Assembly (NCBI RefSeq): GCF_001423745.1
Contig: NZ_LMPC01000002.1
Location: forward strand, 62,001-126,000
Length of the DNA: 64,000 nucleotides
Reading direction: 5' to 3'
Origin: Arthrobacter sp. Leaf337
Lineage (GTDB): Bacteria; Actinomycetota; Actinomycetes; Actinomycetales; Micrococcaceae
Part shown: piece by piece, positions 8,448-18,357 of the stretch
Numbering within the stretch: position 1 is the stretch's first letter
How the letters are laid out: each line of letters starts with the position of its first letter
Notes under the pieces: model-generated
Told to the model about the DNA's origin: nothing
Databases searched by the model: none
What the model saw: only the letters and a program-made list of their open reading frames with translations
Translations under genes and position numbers: made by a program

Positions 8448-10271
8448 TTAGTTCGACGTCGACGTGGTGGGGGTGGGCAGGAGTTCCTGGGCGAGGTGGT
8501 ACGTCACCACGGATCCGGCGGGCACCTTGCTGCCGGCGCCCGGTTCCGAACTGACGAAGGTCCCGGCCTGCTGCCCGGCGCTGCCGGGAACATCTGCTCC
8601 CTTGACCCAGCGCAGACCGGCGTTCTCGATGGCCTTCTGTGCTTGCGACTCGGAACTGCCTACCCCGATCGCGGGCACGGAGGATTCCTGGGCCGGTTCC
8701 TGGCCCTTGGAGTAAGTGACGGTGATGGTCTCGCCGGGGGCCACCGGACCGGACGGCTCTATGTTGGTGACCGTGCCCTCCGGCTTGTCACTGAACACCG
8801 GGTCACCCTTGACGGTCAGCCCCATGCCCACGAGCTGGCTGCGGACCGTGTTGTACGGCTGGCCCAAGTAGGCATCCGGGATCAGGTTGATGGTTTCCGG
8901 AGTGGACTGCGTGGGAGTCGGGCTCGCACTCGAGGCGGTGGGGCTGGCCGAGGTGGACGTCGGCGAGGCGCTGCGGCTGGTGGGCTTGGCGCTGGTGGAC
9001 GTCGACGAAGACTCGGCCGGGCCGGACGGGGAAAAGATGCCGGCCTGCGTGAGCATGACACCTATAAGCGCGAACAGGACGAGCACGATAAGGGCGATGA
9101 GCGGCCACGTCCACGGGCTGCGGCCCTTGCGCTGCGGCTCGTCCACCGGTTCGTCGTAGCGGTCCTGCTCCTCTTCCTGGTCCCAGCTGCGCTGCGCGGC
9201 CAGGGCGTCGGCGCGTGAGAGAGTGCTGTGCGGACCGGTGGCTCCGGCAGCTGCCGCCCCTGCTGCGAGCCCTGCTGCCGCGCCGGCGGCGCCGACGACC
9301 GGAAGTGCGGAAGTCGTCGTCGTCGATTTGTCCTTTTCAGGGGATTCGATGACGCCGGTTGCGGCGGTGGGGATGTCCACCGGTGCGGTGATCGGCCCCG
9401 TGGCTGCCTCGAAGAGCAGCATTCCGGGGACGGCGGCATGCGCAGCGGCGATATCACCGTTGCGGATGGCTTCGGCCGCCTCGGACAACTTGATGGCGTT
9501 GGCCGGGCGGTTCTTGGGGTCCTTGGCGAGCATGGACATCAGGAGGGCCCGTACCGGCGTCGGCAGTGTCTCGGGAAGGGGCGGCGGGGCGTCGTTCACC
9601 TGGGCAAGCGCGATGGCGATCTGCGATTCCCCGGAGAACGGACGATGACCGGTGAGGCACTCGTAGCCGATGACGCCGAGGGAGTAGATGTCCGAGGCGC
9701 CCGTGGCCGTCTGACCGGTGGCCTGTTCCGGTGCGAGGTACTGGGCTGTGCCCATGACCTGTCCGGTCTGGGTCAGCGGGACCTGGTCCGCCAGCCGGGC
9801 GATGCCGAAGTCGGTCACCTTGACGCGGCCGTCCGGTGTGATCAGCAGGTTGCCCGGCTTGATGTCGCGGTGCACCAGGCCCTGTGAGTGGGCCACGGAC
9901 AGGGCGCGGGCAGTCTGGGCGATCATGGACAGGGTGCGGTCCGGGGACAGCACCTGTTCGCGCTCGATGATGCTGCTCAGCGGGTGGCCCGGGACCAGCT
10001 CCATAACCAGGTAGGCCGAGCCCTCTTCTTCGCCGTAGTCAAAGACGTTGGCGATGCCGACGTGATTCAGCAGCGCCGTGTGGCGCGCCTCGGCACGGAA
10101 GCGCTGGAGGAACCCGGGATCGCCCGTGTACTCCTCTTTGAGCACCTTGATGGCGACAATCCTGCCAAGGATAAGATCCTTGGCTTTCCAGACTTCTCCC
10201 ATTCCGCCAATCGCAATACGCGTGGTCAGCTGGAATCTCCCGCCGAGGGTGATTCCCGATGTAGGCCTCAC
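8448..10271 (-). CDS. pknA: Serine/threonine protein kinase PknA with PASTA domains
   Basis: A 607-aa second Hanks-type kinase of the division/wall block. The kinase domain spans about 10-275, with IGGMGEVW Gly loop, Lys42, HRD 134-136, DFG 154-156 and APEQ. A long Ala/Thr linker leads to a membrane helix (about 388-408). The extracellular part has a Ser/Thr-rich stalk and two PASTA-like repeats ([16 protein letters not shown] and [20 protein letters not shown]). Mycobacterial PknA lacks PASTA domains, so this is the PASTA-bearing type found in Micrococcaceae. It overlaps pbpA by 4 bases, implying translational coupling. Confidence 0.94.
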   Translation of the reverse strand: MRPTSGITLGGRFQLTTRIAIGGMGEVWKAKDLILGRIVAIKVLKEEYTGDPGFLQRFRAEARHTALLNHVGIANVFDYGEEEGSAYLVMELVPGHPLSSIIEREQVLSPDRTLSMIAQTARALSVAHSQGLVHRDIKPGNLLITPDGRVKVTDFGIARLADQVPLTQTGQVMGTAQYLAPEQATGQTATGASDIYSLGVIGYECLTGHRPFSGESQIAIALAQVNDAPPPLPETLPTPVRALLMSMLAKDPKNRPANAIKLSEAAEAIRNGDIAAAHAAVPGMLLFEAATGPITAPVDIPTAATGVIESPEKDKSTTTTSALPVVGAAGAAAGLAAGAAAAGATGPHSTLSRADALAAQRSWDQEEEQDRYDEPVDEPQRKGRSPWTWPLIALIVLVLFALIGVMLTQAGIFSPSGPAESSSTSTSAKPTSRSASPTSTSASPTASSASPTPTQSTPETINLIPDAYLGQPYNTVRSQLVGMGLTVKGDPVFSDKPEGTVTNIEPSGPVAPGETITVTYSKGQEPAQESSVPAIGVGSSESQAQKAIENAGLRWVKGADVPGSAGQQAGTFVSSEPGAGSKVPAGSVVTYHLAQELLPTPTTSTSN

Positions 10272-11728
10272 TTATTCAACACCGCCTCAAAAATCTTCTT
10301 CGCGTTCGGACTGGTTAGCTGTGCGCCGGTGGTGATGTCCACGCCCTGCATGACGATGGTCACCGACACCTGCGGGTCGTTGGCCGGGGCGAACCCCGTA
10401 AACCATGAGTTGTTCAAGCCGTCGGTTCCCAGCTCGGCAGTGCCGGTCTTGCCGGCCACCTGGACGCCGGGAACGGCCGCCCCGCGGCCGATGCCTTCAC
10501 TGACCACACTGGTCATCCACTCGGTGATCTGCCGCGAAATCTCCGGGCTGGTGGACGTCCGGAGGACTTCGGGTTTCGGTTCGCTGATGATGCGCAGGTC
10601 CGGCGACCGCACGGTCTTGATCAGGTTCGGCTGCATCTGGACACCGCCGTTGGCGATGGCCGACGTCATCAGTGCGATCTGCAGCGGCGTGGCGCGAACG
10701 TCGCGCTGGCCGATGGCGGACTGGGCGAGCCCGGCCGCGTCCAGCTCCTCCGCAGGGAAGGCCTTCTTAGCGTAGTCCAGCTTCAGCTGGTCGCCGAGGT
10801 CCTCGCCGAAGCCGAACTTGGCGGCCTGATCGGCGATGGCTTCCTGTCCCAGGTCCCGGGCGATGTCTGCGAACGGAGTGTTGCACGACTGCTGCAGGGA
10901 GAAGGCGAAACTTGCGGTGTTCTGGGTGTAGCAGTTGCCGCCGGCGTAGTTCGGCAGCTTGTACTGGATACCGGGGAAGCTCATCTCGGCGGGGTTGGGC
11001 AGGACGCTGTCCTTGTTGTACTTGCCTGAGCTGAGCGCCGCCGCCGTGTCGACAAGCTTGAAGACAGAGCCCGGCGCCAGGAGCGCGCCGGTGGGGCCGC
11101 TGACGTTCTGGTTCAGGTTGATTCCCGGGATTTTGTTCAGCTCGTTGTAGTTGGCGGCCTCGGCCTCGGCGTCCTGCGTTGCGATCAGGTTCGGGTCGTA
11201 GGACGGTTTGGACACCATCGCCAGGATGTTGCCCGTTTTCGGGTCAGTCACCACAATGGAGCCCCGCTGGCCATCCGGAATGGCATCGTAGGCGAGCTTC
11301 TGGAGCGCCGGATCAATGGTGAGTTCAACCGAGGCGCCCTTGGGCTGGTTGCCGAGGAACAGCTGGCCGATGCGGTCCAGGAAGAGCTGGTCGGAGCTGC
11401 CGGCCAGTTGCTCGTTCAGCGCGCTTTCCAGGCCGGTGACACCGTAGTTCTTGGAGAAGTATCCCGTGATGCCGGCATACAGTTCGGGTTCCGTGTAGGT
11501 CCGCTGGAACTTGCAGCTTTCCGAGGCGGCGACGGACTGCGCGATGGGTTTCCCGCCGACGATGATGGCGCCGCGGTCGTTGCAGTAGTTCTGCAGGATG
11601 GCCCGCTTGTTCCAGGGGTTCGCCTGCAGTTCATCCGCGCCCACCACCTGGACATAGCTGAGGGCGCCAAAGATCAGCGCGAACATGGCTACCGCGGCGA
11701 TCCATGAATTCCGAATGGCGTGGTTCAC
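10268..11728 (-). CDS. pbpA: Penicillin-binding protein A (class B transpeptidase)
   Basis: A 486-aa peptidoglycan D,D-transpeptidase. An N-terminal membrane anchor (about 8-28) is followed by a short dimerisation region and the transpeptidase domain. Active-site motifs are SVFK (Ser221-Lys224), SCN (281-283) and KTGT (427-430). It works with the SEDS glycosyltransferase encoded by the next gene upstream (rodA), which it overlaps by 4 bases. In mycobacteria PbpA is phosphorylated by PknB; co-regulation by the linked kinases is likely here. Length is typical. Confidence 0.95.
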   Translation of the reverse strand: MNHAIRNSWIAAVAMFALIFGALSYVQVVGADELQANPWNKRAILQNYCNDRGAIIVGGKPIAQSVAASESCKFQRTYTEPELYAGITGYFSKNYGVTGLESALNEQLAGSSDQLFLDRIGQLFLGNQPKGASVELTIDPALQKLAYDAIPDGQRGSIVVTDPKTGNILAMVSKPSYDPNLIATQDAEAEAANYNELNKIPGINLNQNVSGPTGALLAPGSVFKLVDTAAALSSGKYNKDSVLPNPAEMSFPGIQYKLPNYAGGNCYTQNTASFAFSLQQSCNTPFADIARDLGQEAIADQAAKFGFGEDLGDQLKLDYAKKAFPAEELDAAGLAQSAIGQRDVRATPLQIALMTSAIANGGVQMQPNLIKTVRSPDLRIISEPKPEVLRTSTSPEISRQITEWMTSVVSEGIGRGAAVPGVQVAGKTGTAELGTDGLNNSWFTGFAPANDPQVSVTIVMQGVDITTGAQLTSPNAKKIFEAVLNK

Positions 11729-13185
11729 AGTTGTTTCACCGCTTCAGTTGGCGCGTCGGGATGGGCGGAGGAAGGCTGGCGACCGGGCTGCTTGGCCGGA
11801 CGCGGCGGGGAAGGCGGAACCGGCTTCTGCTCGCCGGGCTCGGCACCGTGCGGCATGGGCGTGGTGTCCACCGGGCCGCGTGCGGTGTGCGAAATCATCA
11901 GCAGCAGGCCAACGATGATCCAGTTGGCCAGCAGGGAGGAGCCGCCGGCTGCCAGGAAGGGAGTGGTGAGCCCGGTCAGGGGGATCAGGCGCGTCACGCC
12001 GCCGATCACCACGAAGCACTGCAGGGCGATGGCGAAGGACAGTCCGCAGGCCAGCAGCTTGCCGAAGGCGTCCCGGGTGCCCAGGGCCGCCCGGAAACCG
12101 CGTGTGAACAGGAGCAGGTACATCAGCACGATGGCGAAGAGGCCGATCAGGCCAAGTTCTTCGCCGAACGAGGCGATGATCATGTCGCTGTTGGCAAAGG
12201 GCACCAGGTTCGGCCGCCCCTGGCCAAGGCCTGTGCCCACGAGGCCGCCGTTGGCCATGCCGAACAGGCCTTCGACGATCTGCAGGCTGCCGCCGAACTG
12301 CCGTCCGTAAACCTCGTCCGTGAAGGCGTTGAGCCACCCGTCGATGCGAAGGCCCACGTGGGAGAAGACACGGGAGGCCACAAAGCCGCCGCCGAGCAGC
12401 AGTCCCACGCCAATGATCACCCAGCTGATCCGGCTCGTGGCCACGTAGATCATCACGATGAAAAGCCCGAAGAACAGCACCGAGGAACCGAGGTCGCGCT
12501 GGAAAATCAGCACCCCGATGCTCACCAGCCACGCCGTGATCATGGGTCCCATGTCCTTGAAGCGCGGGAACTGGAGCGGCCCGATCTTGCGGCCCGCCAG
12601 CAGAATGAGGTCCCGATTGGACGAAAGATACCCGGCGAAGAATATGGCCAGCGTGATCTTGGCAATCTCGCCCGGCTGGAAGGTCATCGGCCCGATCTTG
12701 ATCCAGACGCTTGCGCCGAGGATCTCACCCGCGGAGATCCCCGGTACGAGTGGCAGAATCAGGAGCAGGGCACTCACGGCAAGGGAAATATAGGTGAACC
12801 GGCGCAGGATCCGGTGGTCCTTGAGGAACCAGATGACGGCGATGGCAACGCCCATTGCCATCAGGGTCCAGCGGAGCTGATTGTTGCCGGTGTCCTCGCC
12901 CACCCGGTCAAGGCGGTGGATCATCGCCAGTCCCAGGCCGTTCAAGGCAACCACCAAGGGAAGTATTACCGGATCGGCATATTTTGCCCGGATCCTTAGC
13001 ACCACATGGAAGACGAGGGCAGCCGCAGCGAGCAGGCTGGACTGGAACCAGAAGTCGGAGTCAAAGGCTTTCTGCTGGTCAACGCCGACAAGGGCGTTGG
13101 CGCCGATGCCTACGGCAAGCGCCAGGATCAGGAGTGCCAGTTCGGTATTCCGTCGTGGCTTTGGGGTGGCCTCAATCTGCGTCAT
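11725..13185 (-). CDS. rodA: SEDS-family peptidoglycan glycosyltransferase (RodA/FtsW)
   Basis: A 486-aa polytopic membrane protein with about ten to twelve hydrophobic helices. The SEDS hallmarks are a QRDLGSS-like segment (FQRDLGSSVLFFG), GWLNAFTDEVYGRQFGGSLQIVEG in the large loop, GLGQGRPNLVPFANSD, and FGEELGLIG. It polymerises lipid II in the membrane together with PbpA. The C-terminal tail is Pro-rich and cytoplasmic (PVPPSPPRPAKQPG) and could be a phosphorylation or interaction region. Overlaps of 4 bases with both pstP and pbpA indicate one transcript. Confidence 0.95.
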   Translation of the reverse strand: MTQIEATPKPRRNTELALLILALAVGIGANALVGVDQQKAFDSDFWFQSSLLAAAALVFHVVLRIRAKYADPVILPLVVALNGLGLAMIHRLDRVGEDTGNNQLRWTLMAMGVAIAVIWFLKDHRILRRFTYISLAVSALLLILPLVPGISAGEILGASVWIKIGPMTFQPGEIAKITLAIFFAGYLSSNRDLILLAGRKIGPLQFPRFKDMGPMITAWLVSIGVLIFQRDLGSSVLFFGLFIVMIYVATSRISWVIIGVGLLLGGGFVASRVFSHVGLRIDGWLNAFTDEVYGRQFGGSLQIVEGLFGMANGGLVGTGLGQGRPNLVPFANSDMIIASFGEELGLIGLFAIVLMYLLLFTRGFRAALGTRDAFGKLLACGLSFAIALQCFVVIGGVTRLIPLTGLTTPFLAAGGSSLLANWIIVGLLLMISHTARGPVDTTPMPHGAEPGEQKPVPPSPPRPAKQPGRQPSSAHPDAPTEAVKQL

Positions 13186-14930
13186 TTGGCCTCCTCACAA
13201 GCGTTGGCGGACGGGCTGGGTGTGGCGGACTTCGTGGGTGTTCCGGGCGGTGCTGCCGCACCGCTTGGTGCGGGCGCGGCGCCCGGCGCGGACGGGGACG
13301 CTGTCGGCGTGGCAGTCGGGCTGGCGCATTCGTCCGCCGGCGATGTCGTGCCGGTCAGATCGAGGTTCTTGACGATCCGCTGTGCGTCGTAGAGGTCACG
13401 TGCCGGGACGGTCTGGCGGACCCGCTGCTGCGAGAACTCCGGAAGGTCGGACATGCGGATGTCCGTCACCGTCTCCAGCGTGGAGAGCTGGATTGGTCCC
13501 AGCCGCTGTGATACGCCGTTGAAAATGGCAACCCGCTGGTCGTATTCACCGATGTAGTAGCGCGTTTGAGTCCAGGCATACCCGAGCCACAAGCCGACGC
13601 TCAGGATGACCAGGAGTGCGGCGGCCGTTGCGATCGTGACCCAGCGGCGCGGCTTGGCGGGCGGCTTGTATTCGTCAGTTTCCTCGCGGCCCTGATCCGA
13701 CTTGTGGGTGAGGACGGTAGCGGCGCGGCGTGCGACAGTCCGGCCGGCGATGGTGGGAATCGACCCGGACTCTGCGGCGGCAGCGGCGGCTCCGACAAGT
13801 TCATGCGGACGCGTGGAAAGTTCCTCGCGGAGGACAGCGGCCGACAGGTGCTCGCCCAAATGCGGGTCCGTGGTGGTGGTGGGTTCACCAGGTTTTGAGG
13901 GGGGCTTCGTGCCGGCGTCAGCTTTGGCGGCAGCGGCAGTATCCCCGGCAACCGCGGTGTCCCCGGTGCCAGCCGGCCCGACGGCCCCGGCGGCCCCGAC
14001 GGCCGCGGTGCCGTCCGCATGGGCGGAGTCTCCGGCGGGCTTGGGCTTCGAGTCGTCAGACGAGGCTGCCGGGGTCTTGGCCAGGCCGGCGGGCTTTGTC
14101 TCGTCGGTACTGCCGGCCAGCGGCTGGACGATTTCAACCGCGGCAGTGCGGACGTCGTCGGGAGTCTGTTCGGCGATTTCGAGCATGACAACAGTGACGT
14201 TGTCCGGTGCGCCGGCCTCGAGGGTGAGGTCCACGAGGGTTTCGACGCATTCGCGCAGATCCTTGGTTTCGCGAACAGTGCGTTCCACGACGTGTCCCGC
14301 AACATAGTTCAGCCCGTCGGAGCAGAGCAGCCATCGTTCGCCGGGTTCGACGTCGAGGGTTGCGAGGTCGAGTTCAGGGCTGGCATCAACATCGCCCAGG
14401 ACCCGCATCAGGACGTTCTTGTGCGGATGGGTTTCCGCTTCCTCGGGCCGCAGCCTGCCTTCGTCGATGAGCCGCTGGACAAACGTGTGGTCGACGCTGA
14501 TCTGCTTGAATTCGCCGTTGCGGAGCCGGTAGGCGCGGGAGTCGCCGATATGCGCGAAGTGCAGTTTTCCTTCGGCGAGGAGAAGGGCCGTCACAGTGGT
14601 TCCCATGCCGGCGAGCTTCGGATTGATGTGCACGAGTTCAGACAGGAGGGAATTGGCGGTCTGGATCTCGTCCGCCAGGACGGTCCCGGCGTCGCCGTCG
14701 TAATGACCGTGGTCCAGGTGGAGCATGTCCAGGACGGTGGCTGCGGAGGCCACGTCACCCCCGGCGTGTCCGCCCATGCCGTCCGCCACGATGGCCAGGT
14801 GCCGGCCGACGTAGGCGGAGTCATCGTTTTTGGCGCGGATGCGTCCCACGTCCGAGCGGGCGGCGTAGCGCATGATGAGCGGCCGCGTCGGGGCGGGGCC
14901 CTTGTCGGCGGGAGTTTCCGGGACGGCCAC
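13182..14930 (-). CDS. pstP: PP2C-family serine/threonine phosphatase PstP
   Basis: A 582-aa phosphatase that reverses PknA/PknB phosphorylation. The PP2C domain (about 18-250) shows metal-binding ND (35-36) and ADGMGGHAGG (49-58), GMGTTVTALL, HIGDSRAYRL, SDGL and GAPDNVTVV. A membrane helix lies at about 430-452, with a Ser/Pro-rich extracellular tail. The cytoplasmic linker between them (about 255-428) is roughly 175 residues of Ala/Gly/Pro/Thr-rich sequence, longer than I expect for PstP. It sits between fhaB and rodA with a 4-base overlap to rodA. The GTG or ATG start gives a Pro/Ala-rich N-terminus before MRYAARSDVG; a start at that Met (residue 20) is possible. Confidence 0.94.
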   Translation of the reverse strand: MAVPETPADKGPAPTRPLIMRYAARSDVGRIRAKNDDSAYVGRHLAIVADGMGGHAGGDVASAATVLDMLHLDHGHYDGDAGTVLADEIQTANSLLSELVHINPKLAGMGTTVTALLLAEGKLHFAHIGDSRAYRLRNGEFKQISVDHTFVQRLIDEGRLRPEEAETHPHKNVLMRVLGDVDASPELDLATLDVEPGERWLLCSDGLNYVAGHVVERTVRETKDLRECVETLVDLTLEAGAPDNVTVVMLEIAEQTPDDVRTAAVEIVQPLAGSTDETKPAGLAKTPAASSDDSKPKPAGDSAHADGTAAVGAAGAVGPAGTGDTAVAGDTAAAAKADAGTKPPSKPGEPTTTTDPHLGEHLSAAVLREELSTRPHELVGAAAAAAESGSIPTIAGRTVARRAATVLTHKSDQGREETDEYKPPAKPRRWVTIATAAALLVILSVGLWLGYAWTQTRYYIGEYDQRVAIFNGVSQRLGPIQLSTLETVTDIRMSDLPEFSQQRVRQTVPARDLYDAQRIVKNLDLTGTTSPADECASPTATPTASPSAPGAAPAPSGAAAPPGTPTKSATPSPSANACEEAK

Positions 14931-14932
14931 GG

Positions 14933-15415
14933 CTATGGCCTCAATTCGATGACCGTCTTGCCGATTCTCACGGGGACACCGAGCTCCACCGGGAGGGCGC
15001 GGGTGAGCTGCTGATTGGCCAGGTACGTGCCGTTGGTCGAGCCTAGATCCTCGATGAACCAGCGGCTGCCCTGCGGGAAGAGCCGGGCGTGCCGGCCCGA
15101 GGCATAATCGTCCTCAAGGACCAGCGTGGCCTCCTGCGCGCGGCCCAGGAGGATGGGACTTTCCGCCAGCGGAATGGTGTGTCCCCTAAGCGGGCCTTCC
15201 GTCACAACCAGCTGGCGGGCCTGCTGTTTCGCGGGCGGCGGTGCTGTCTCTGCCAGTTCGGGGTGCTTGCGTACCTGGCGGGCAGTGGGAGCGCCCATTG
15301 CCGCCTTCCTGCCGATCATCAGGTCCCGTCGCATGGCGGACACGATGCTGAAGATAAGGACCCACAGCAGCAGGAGGAATCCGAACCGCAGGGCCGTAAT
15401 GGTCAGTTCGCTCAC
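14933..15415 (-). CDS. fhaB: FHA-domain protein FhaB (FipA-like)
   Basis: A 160-aa protein with one N-terminal membrane helix (about 7-27) and a C-terminal FHA domain (about 85-155). Phosphothreonine-binding residues are visible: LLGR, SGRHARL and LGSTNGTYL. FHA domains recruit kinase-phosphorylated partners; in mycobacteria the equivalent FipA links FtsZ and FtsQ. It lies 2 bases before pstP and overlaps fhaA by 4 bases, so it is part of the same transcript. Confidence 0.93.
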   Translation of the reverse strand: MSELTITALRFGFLLLLWVLIFSIVSAMRRDLMIGRKAAMGAPTARQVRKHPELAETAPPPAKQQARQLVVTEGPLRGHTIPLAESPILLGRAQEATLVLEDDYASGRHARLFPQGSRWFIEDLGSTNGTYLANQQLTRALPVELGVPVRIGKTVIELRP

Positions 15416-16158
15416 GGGCGGCCACCGGAGTTGGCGGGCAAAAGGCGGAAGATGATTTTGGTCCGTCCCATCGTGATGGTGGAGCCGTCAGTAAGGTCGA
15501 CGCTGCCGACAACCTTGTGTCCGTTGACGTAGCTGCCGTTGGTGGATCCCAGGTCTACGGCTTCTGTCGTGCCGTTTGTGGTGCGGATTTCGAGGTGGCG
15601 CCGTGAAACCCCGGTGTCGTCCACCAGGATGTCAGCCTCCGATGACCGGCCCAAAACGATGGAGGCGGCATTCAGCGAATAGCGCTGGCCGTCGATGTCC
15701 AGGACCGGCTGAAGGCGAACCGGCTGGCGGCTCGGCGCGGCGGGCACGTTGTTCCGTGGCATCGGCGGGGCCACGGCGGAACCGGAGGCGTTCTCTGTTT
15801 TCGAATCAATTTCGAAGTCACCGGCGCGGATTGCCTCGTCCCGCCGGAAGGAAATGCGGACCGAGCCGCGGAGTGTGTAGCCCTGGCTCCTGACGTGGTT
15901 GATTACTACGTCGCAGAGTTCCTCGGCCAGGGGAGTGCCCCATTCCTGCGCCCGCTTGAAGTCATCCTCGCTGAGGCGGACGTCAAACACGTTGGGGGCA
16001 AGTGTTCGTCCAGCGGCGACGGTGATGGCTTTGTGGTCAACTTCCCGGCGGAGCCGGCTGGCGATTTCCACAGGCTCAACCTGGGCCTTCGAACCGGTGG
16101 AGAAGACACCGCGGACGGCCTTTTCGATGCCGCGCTCGACTTTGTCCAGCATTCCCAT
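15412..16158 (-). CDS. fhaA: FHA-domain protein FhaA with DUF3662 domain
   Basis: A 248-aa soluble protein. I start at ATG 16158 because AGGAGAGG lies just upstream and the product then begins MGMLDKVERGIEKAV, the family start; 12 extra upstream residues in the open frame are rejected. The N-terminal DUF3662 domain covers about 1-120 (LAPNVFDVRLSEDDF, GYTLRGSVRISF). The C-terminal FHA domain covers about 155-245 (LGRSSEADI, VSRRHLEI, LGSTNGSYVNG). FhaA binds phosphorylated partners such as MviN in mycobacteria. It is the first gene of the minus-strand block, so the block promoter should lie between 16159 and 16522. Confidence 0.94.
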   Translation of the reverse strand: MGMLDKVERGIEKAVRGVFSTGSKAQVEPVEIASRLRREVDHKAITVAAGRTLAPNVFDVRLSEDDFKRAQEWGTPLAEELCDVVINHVRSQGYTLRGSVRISFRRDEAIRAGDFEIDSKTENASGSAVAPPMPRNNVPAAPSRQPVRLQPVLDIDGQRYSLNAASIVLGRSSEADILVDDTGVSRRHLEIRTTNGTTEAVDLGSTNGSYVNGHKVVGSVDLTDGSTITMGRTKIIFRLLPANSGGRP

Positions 16159-16522
16159 GGCACCTCTCCTCTCCCTACGGCTGCGCGGCAGCACACGATT
16201 CGGAACTCAGTTCACAACATTGCCGGGAGTGCGCCGGGGACGGGCACTCCTACATCTGATACTACTGGCCGGGGCTGTGAATGACCTTAATGCACAACGC
16301 CGGGGCGCGGAGATTAGTTCATGAGGGGCTGAGCCGCCGAGGGCCTTTCGTCGTCTCCGCACAGGCGTATCCACGTGCCTGACCTGCGCGATTTTTCTGC
16401 CATGCAGGGTCCCGGGAAGGCCGATTGGTGTTTTCCCGTGGTTGTCCGTTATGCTTGATCTCGCTGCTTTTACGAGGTTGGCAGTCCGGAAAACGGGCTC
16501 CTTTTCGAGTGAAAGAAGTTGC
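16159..16522. other. Intergenic region upstream of fhaA and tRNA-Leu
   Basis: About 360 bases without a convincing gene. It should contain the promoter for the fhaA-to-pknB block (minus strand) and for tRNA-Leu (plus strand). A possible tRNA -10 element, TATGCT, lies near 16450. No clear operator or riboswitch was found. Confidence 0.5.
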
Positions 16523-16605
16523 GCGCGAGTGGCGGAACGGCAGACGCGCTGGCTTCAGGTGCCAGTGTCCGAAAGGGCGTGGGGGTTCAAATCCCCCCTC
16601 GCGCA
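16523..16605 (+). tRNA. tRNA-Leu (anticodon CAG)
   Basis: An 83-base class II tRNA. Acceptor arms GCGCGAG (16523-16529) and CTCGCGC (16598-16604) pair perfectly, with discriminator A at 16605. The anticodon stem CTGGC/GCCAG encloses loop TTCAGGT with CAG at 16556-16558. A long variable arm and a T arm GGGGGTTCAAATCCCCC are present. CCA is not encoded. A strong terminator follows. tRNA genes are common island insertion sites, but no second copy of its 3' end was noticed in the window. Confidence 0.97.
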
Positions 16606-16614
16606 CGCAAATGA

Positions 16615-16642
16615 AGAGCCCCGGTCTTAGGACCGGGGCTCT
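16615..16642. terminator. Terminator after tRNA-Leu, shared with VOC gene
   Basis: AGAGCCCCGGTC (16615-16626) pairs perfectly with GACCGGGGCTCT (16631-16642) around a TTAG loop, followed by TTTGCTTT. On the minus strand the same stem ends the VOC gene transcript. Confidence 0.93.
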
Positions 16643-16660
16643 TTGCTTTAAGTCGAGGCT

Positions 16661-17086
16661 TTAGGTGCCGGCGTCGAGCTCCTGGAACAGGGTGAGCTGA
16701 AGTCCCGCCGGCCCGTCCAGCCTGGAGTTCAGGGACCGCCACGGGGTTTCCCTGGGTTCGGCAATGAGTGTGGCCCCCGCTTCGACGAGCCTTCGGGTTG
16801 CGCCCTCTGCATCATCAACTTCCAGGGCGACGCGGAGCCGTGCGCTGGGCCGGCCTTCCGCCTCGACGCTGTCAATCAGCCGGACCTGGGCGGGGTTTGA
16901 GAGCTCGAGCGTGGCCCGGCCTGCATCGAGGATGCTCACGCGGGCACCGCCGTCGCCTTGGAACGCTGCTTCTTCCGTCATCCCGAGAACGTCCCGGTAG
17001 AACGCGACGGCGGCGTCGTAGTCCTCAGCCTCCACCACGAGCCGTAGCTGCCGCACGGTGGGTTGTTCGCTGTTTCCGGTTGTCAT
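16661..17086 (-). CDS. VOC (glyoxalase/bleomycin resistance) family protein
   Basis: A 141-aa two-module VOC-fold protein. The N-terminal module shows LRLVVEAEDYDAAVAFYRDVLGM, the second VALEVDDAEGATRRLVEAGAT and a DGPAGLQLTLFQ end. These folds bind a metal or small ligand; the specific substrate cannot be told. It converges on tRNA-Leu and is divergent from the ABC operon starting at 17255. No obvious functional partner. Family certain, role unknown. Confidence 0.85.
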   Translation of the reverse strand: MTTGNSEQPTVRQLRLVVEAEDYDAAVAFYRDVLGMTEEAAFQGDGGARVSILDAGRATLELSNPAQVRLIDSVEAEGRPSARLRVALEVDDAEGATRRLVEAGATLIAEPRETPWRSLNSRLDGPAGLQLTLFQELDAGT

Positions 17087-17219
17087 GTTCGTACCGTACG
17101 CCGGAACCGGGTGCAGCCGCCATGGCTAAATGACAGTTAACTTCGCTGAAACGGCTCAAGCAGATTCCTGAAACAACCGTTCCATAGTGTCGGTGCCAGA
17201 CGGCCCCCGGGGGCCGCTT

Positions 17220-17229
17220 TCACATGTGA
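17220..17229. promoter_or_regulatory. Short palindrome before the NMT1-type ABC operon
   Basis: TCACATGTGA is a perfect 10-bp palindrome about 25 bases before the ATG of the substrate-binding protein, just after a GGCCCCCGGGGGCC palindrome. It may be an operator. No thiamine-riboswitch core was seen in this leader. Confidence 0.3.
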
Positions 17230-17254
17230 CCGCCTGCCGATTTGGAGTAGAAGA

Positions 17255-18352
17255 ATGACGGCTTTCAGTTCGGACAAAGGACCACTGCGCCCATCGCGGC
17301 GGATGGTGCTGGCAGGATTTTCGTCGGCGGCGCTGGTGGCGCTGACCGGCTGCGCAGCCGAATCGGGCGCCACGGCTCCGGCCGCTTCAGGTACGGCTTC
17401 CGGGGCGGCCGCCGAGTTCGGCACGCTTGAGGTCCAGCTTTCGTGGCTGAAGAACGCGGAATTCGCCGGCGAGTACTTTGCCGACAGCAAGGGCTATTAC
17501 AAGGAGGCGGGCTTTACCGCCGTCAACCTGATAGCCGGTGGCCCGGGAGGGGCCTCGACGGAGACCATGGTCCTGTCCGGCAAGGCCTTGGTGGGCACCT
17601 CCTCGCCCGTGGGTGTTGCTCCCGTGGTCCTCAACGAGGGTGCGCCGCTGAAGATCATTGGCTCCACCTACCAGAAGAACCCGTTCACCATCGTTTCGCT
17701 GGCGGCCAACTCCATCACCGCCCCGGAAGACCTCATCGGCAAGAAGATCGGCGTCCAGGCCGGCGTCAATGAAACGTTGTTCGATGCCCTGCTAGAGGTC
17801 AACAAGATCGACGCGTCAAAGGTCACCAAGGTGCCAGTGCAGTACGATCCGCAGCCGCTGCTGAACGGCGACGTCGAGGGCTTCTTTGCGTACCTGACCA
17901 ACGAGGTGCTCACCCTTGAGCTGGGCGGGCACAAGACGGCGGTCCTGCCGTTCGCGGACAACGGCCTTCCCTTCATTGCCGAGAGCTTCGTGGTCACGGA
18001 GGAATCCATCAAGGACAAGCGGCCGGAGCTGAAGGCGTTCCTCGTGGCCACCATCAAGGGCTGGAAGGATGCCCTGTCCGATCCGGCGGAGTCGGCACGG
18101 CTCGCCGTCGAGGTCTACGGCAAGGAGCTGGGCCTGACCATGGCCAAGGAAAAGGGCCAGGCGGAAGCCCAGAACACCAAGCTCATTGCCACGCCCGAGA
18201 CGGACAGCAACGGCCTGTTCACGGTTTCCAAGGAACTGATGGACAAGAACATCGAGATCCTCAAGTTGGCCGGTTATGACACCACCGCGGACGCGATCTT
18301 CGACCTGAGCCTCCTCGATGAGGTCTACGCCGAAAACCCCGACCTTAAGTAG
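17255..18352 (+). CDS. NMT1/THI5-type ABC transporter substrate-binding lipoprotein
   Basis: A 365-aa exported lipoprotein. The N-terminus has SRR followed by a hydrophobic core and lipobox LTGC, which suggests Tat-type lipoprotein export. The mature part has the NMT1/THI5 fold: [28 protein letters not shown] near the ligand site, [10 protein letters not shown] and [12 protein letters not shown]. Such proteins bind pyrimidine thiamine precursors, riboflavin, sulfonates or nitrate-like ligands; the ligand here is not decidable. It leads an operon of ATPase and two permeases, with the ATPase start 5 bases after its stop. Confidence 0.88.
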   Translation: MTAFSSDKGPLRPSRRMVLAGFSSAALVALTGCAAESGATAPAASGTASGAAAEFGTLEVQLSWLKNAEFAGEYFADSKGYYKEAGFTAVNLIAGGPGGASTETMVLSGKALVGTSSPVGVAPVVLNEGAPLKIIGSTYQKNPFTIVSLAANSITAPEDLIGKKIGVQAGVNETLFDALLEVNKIDASKVTKVPVQYDPQPLLNGDVEGFFAYLTNEVLTLELGGHKTAVLPFADNGLPFIAESFVVTEESIKDKRPELKAFLVATIKGWKDALSDPAESARLAVEVYGKELGLTMAKEKGQAEAQNTKLIATPETDSNGLFTVSKELMDKNIEILKLAGYDTTADAIFDLSLLDEVYAENPDLK

Positions 18353-18357
18353 GACGC

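Noticed and set aside
13182..14930. CRISPR or tandem DNA repeat in the Ala/Gly-rich part of pstP
   Set aside because: The region is low-complexity protein sequence but the DNA shows no regular repeat unit.
16523..16605. tRNA-Leu as the insertion site of a genomic island covering 17-46 kb
   Set aside because: No integrase gene and no second copy of the tRNA 3' end was seen, and codon use looks native.
17100..17254. Thiamine pyrophosphate riboswitch before the NMT1/THI5-type operon
   Set aside because: The conserved CTGAGA and related core elements are absent; only GC-rich palindromes are seen.
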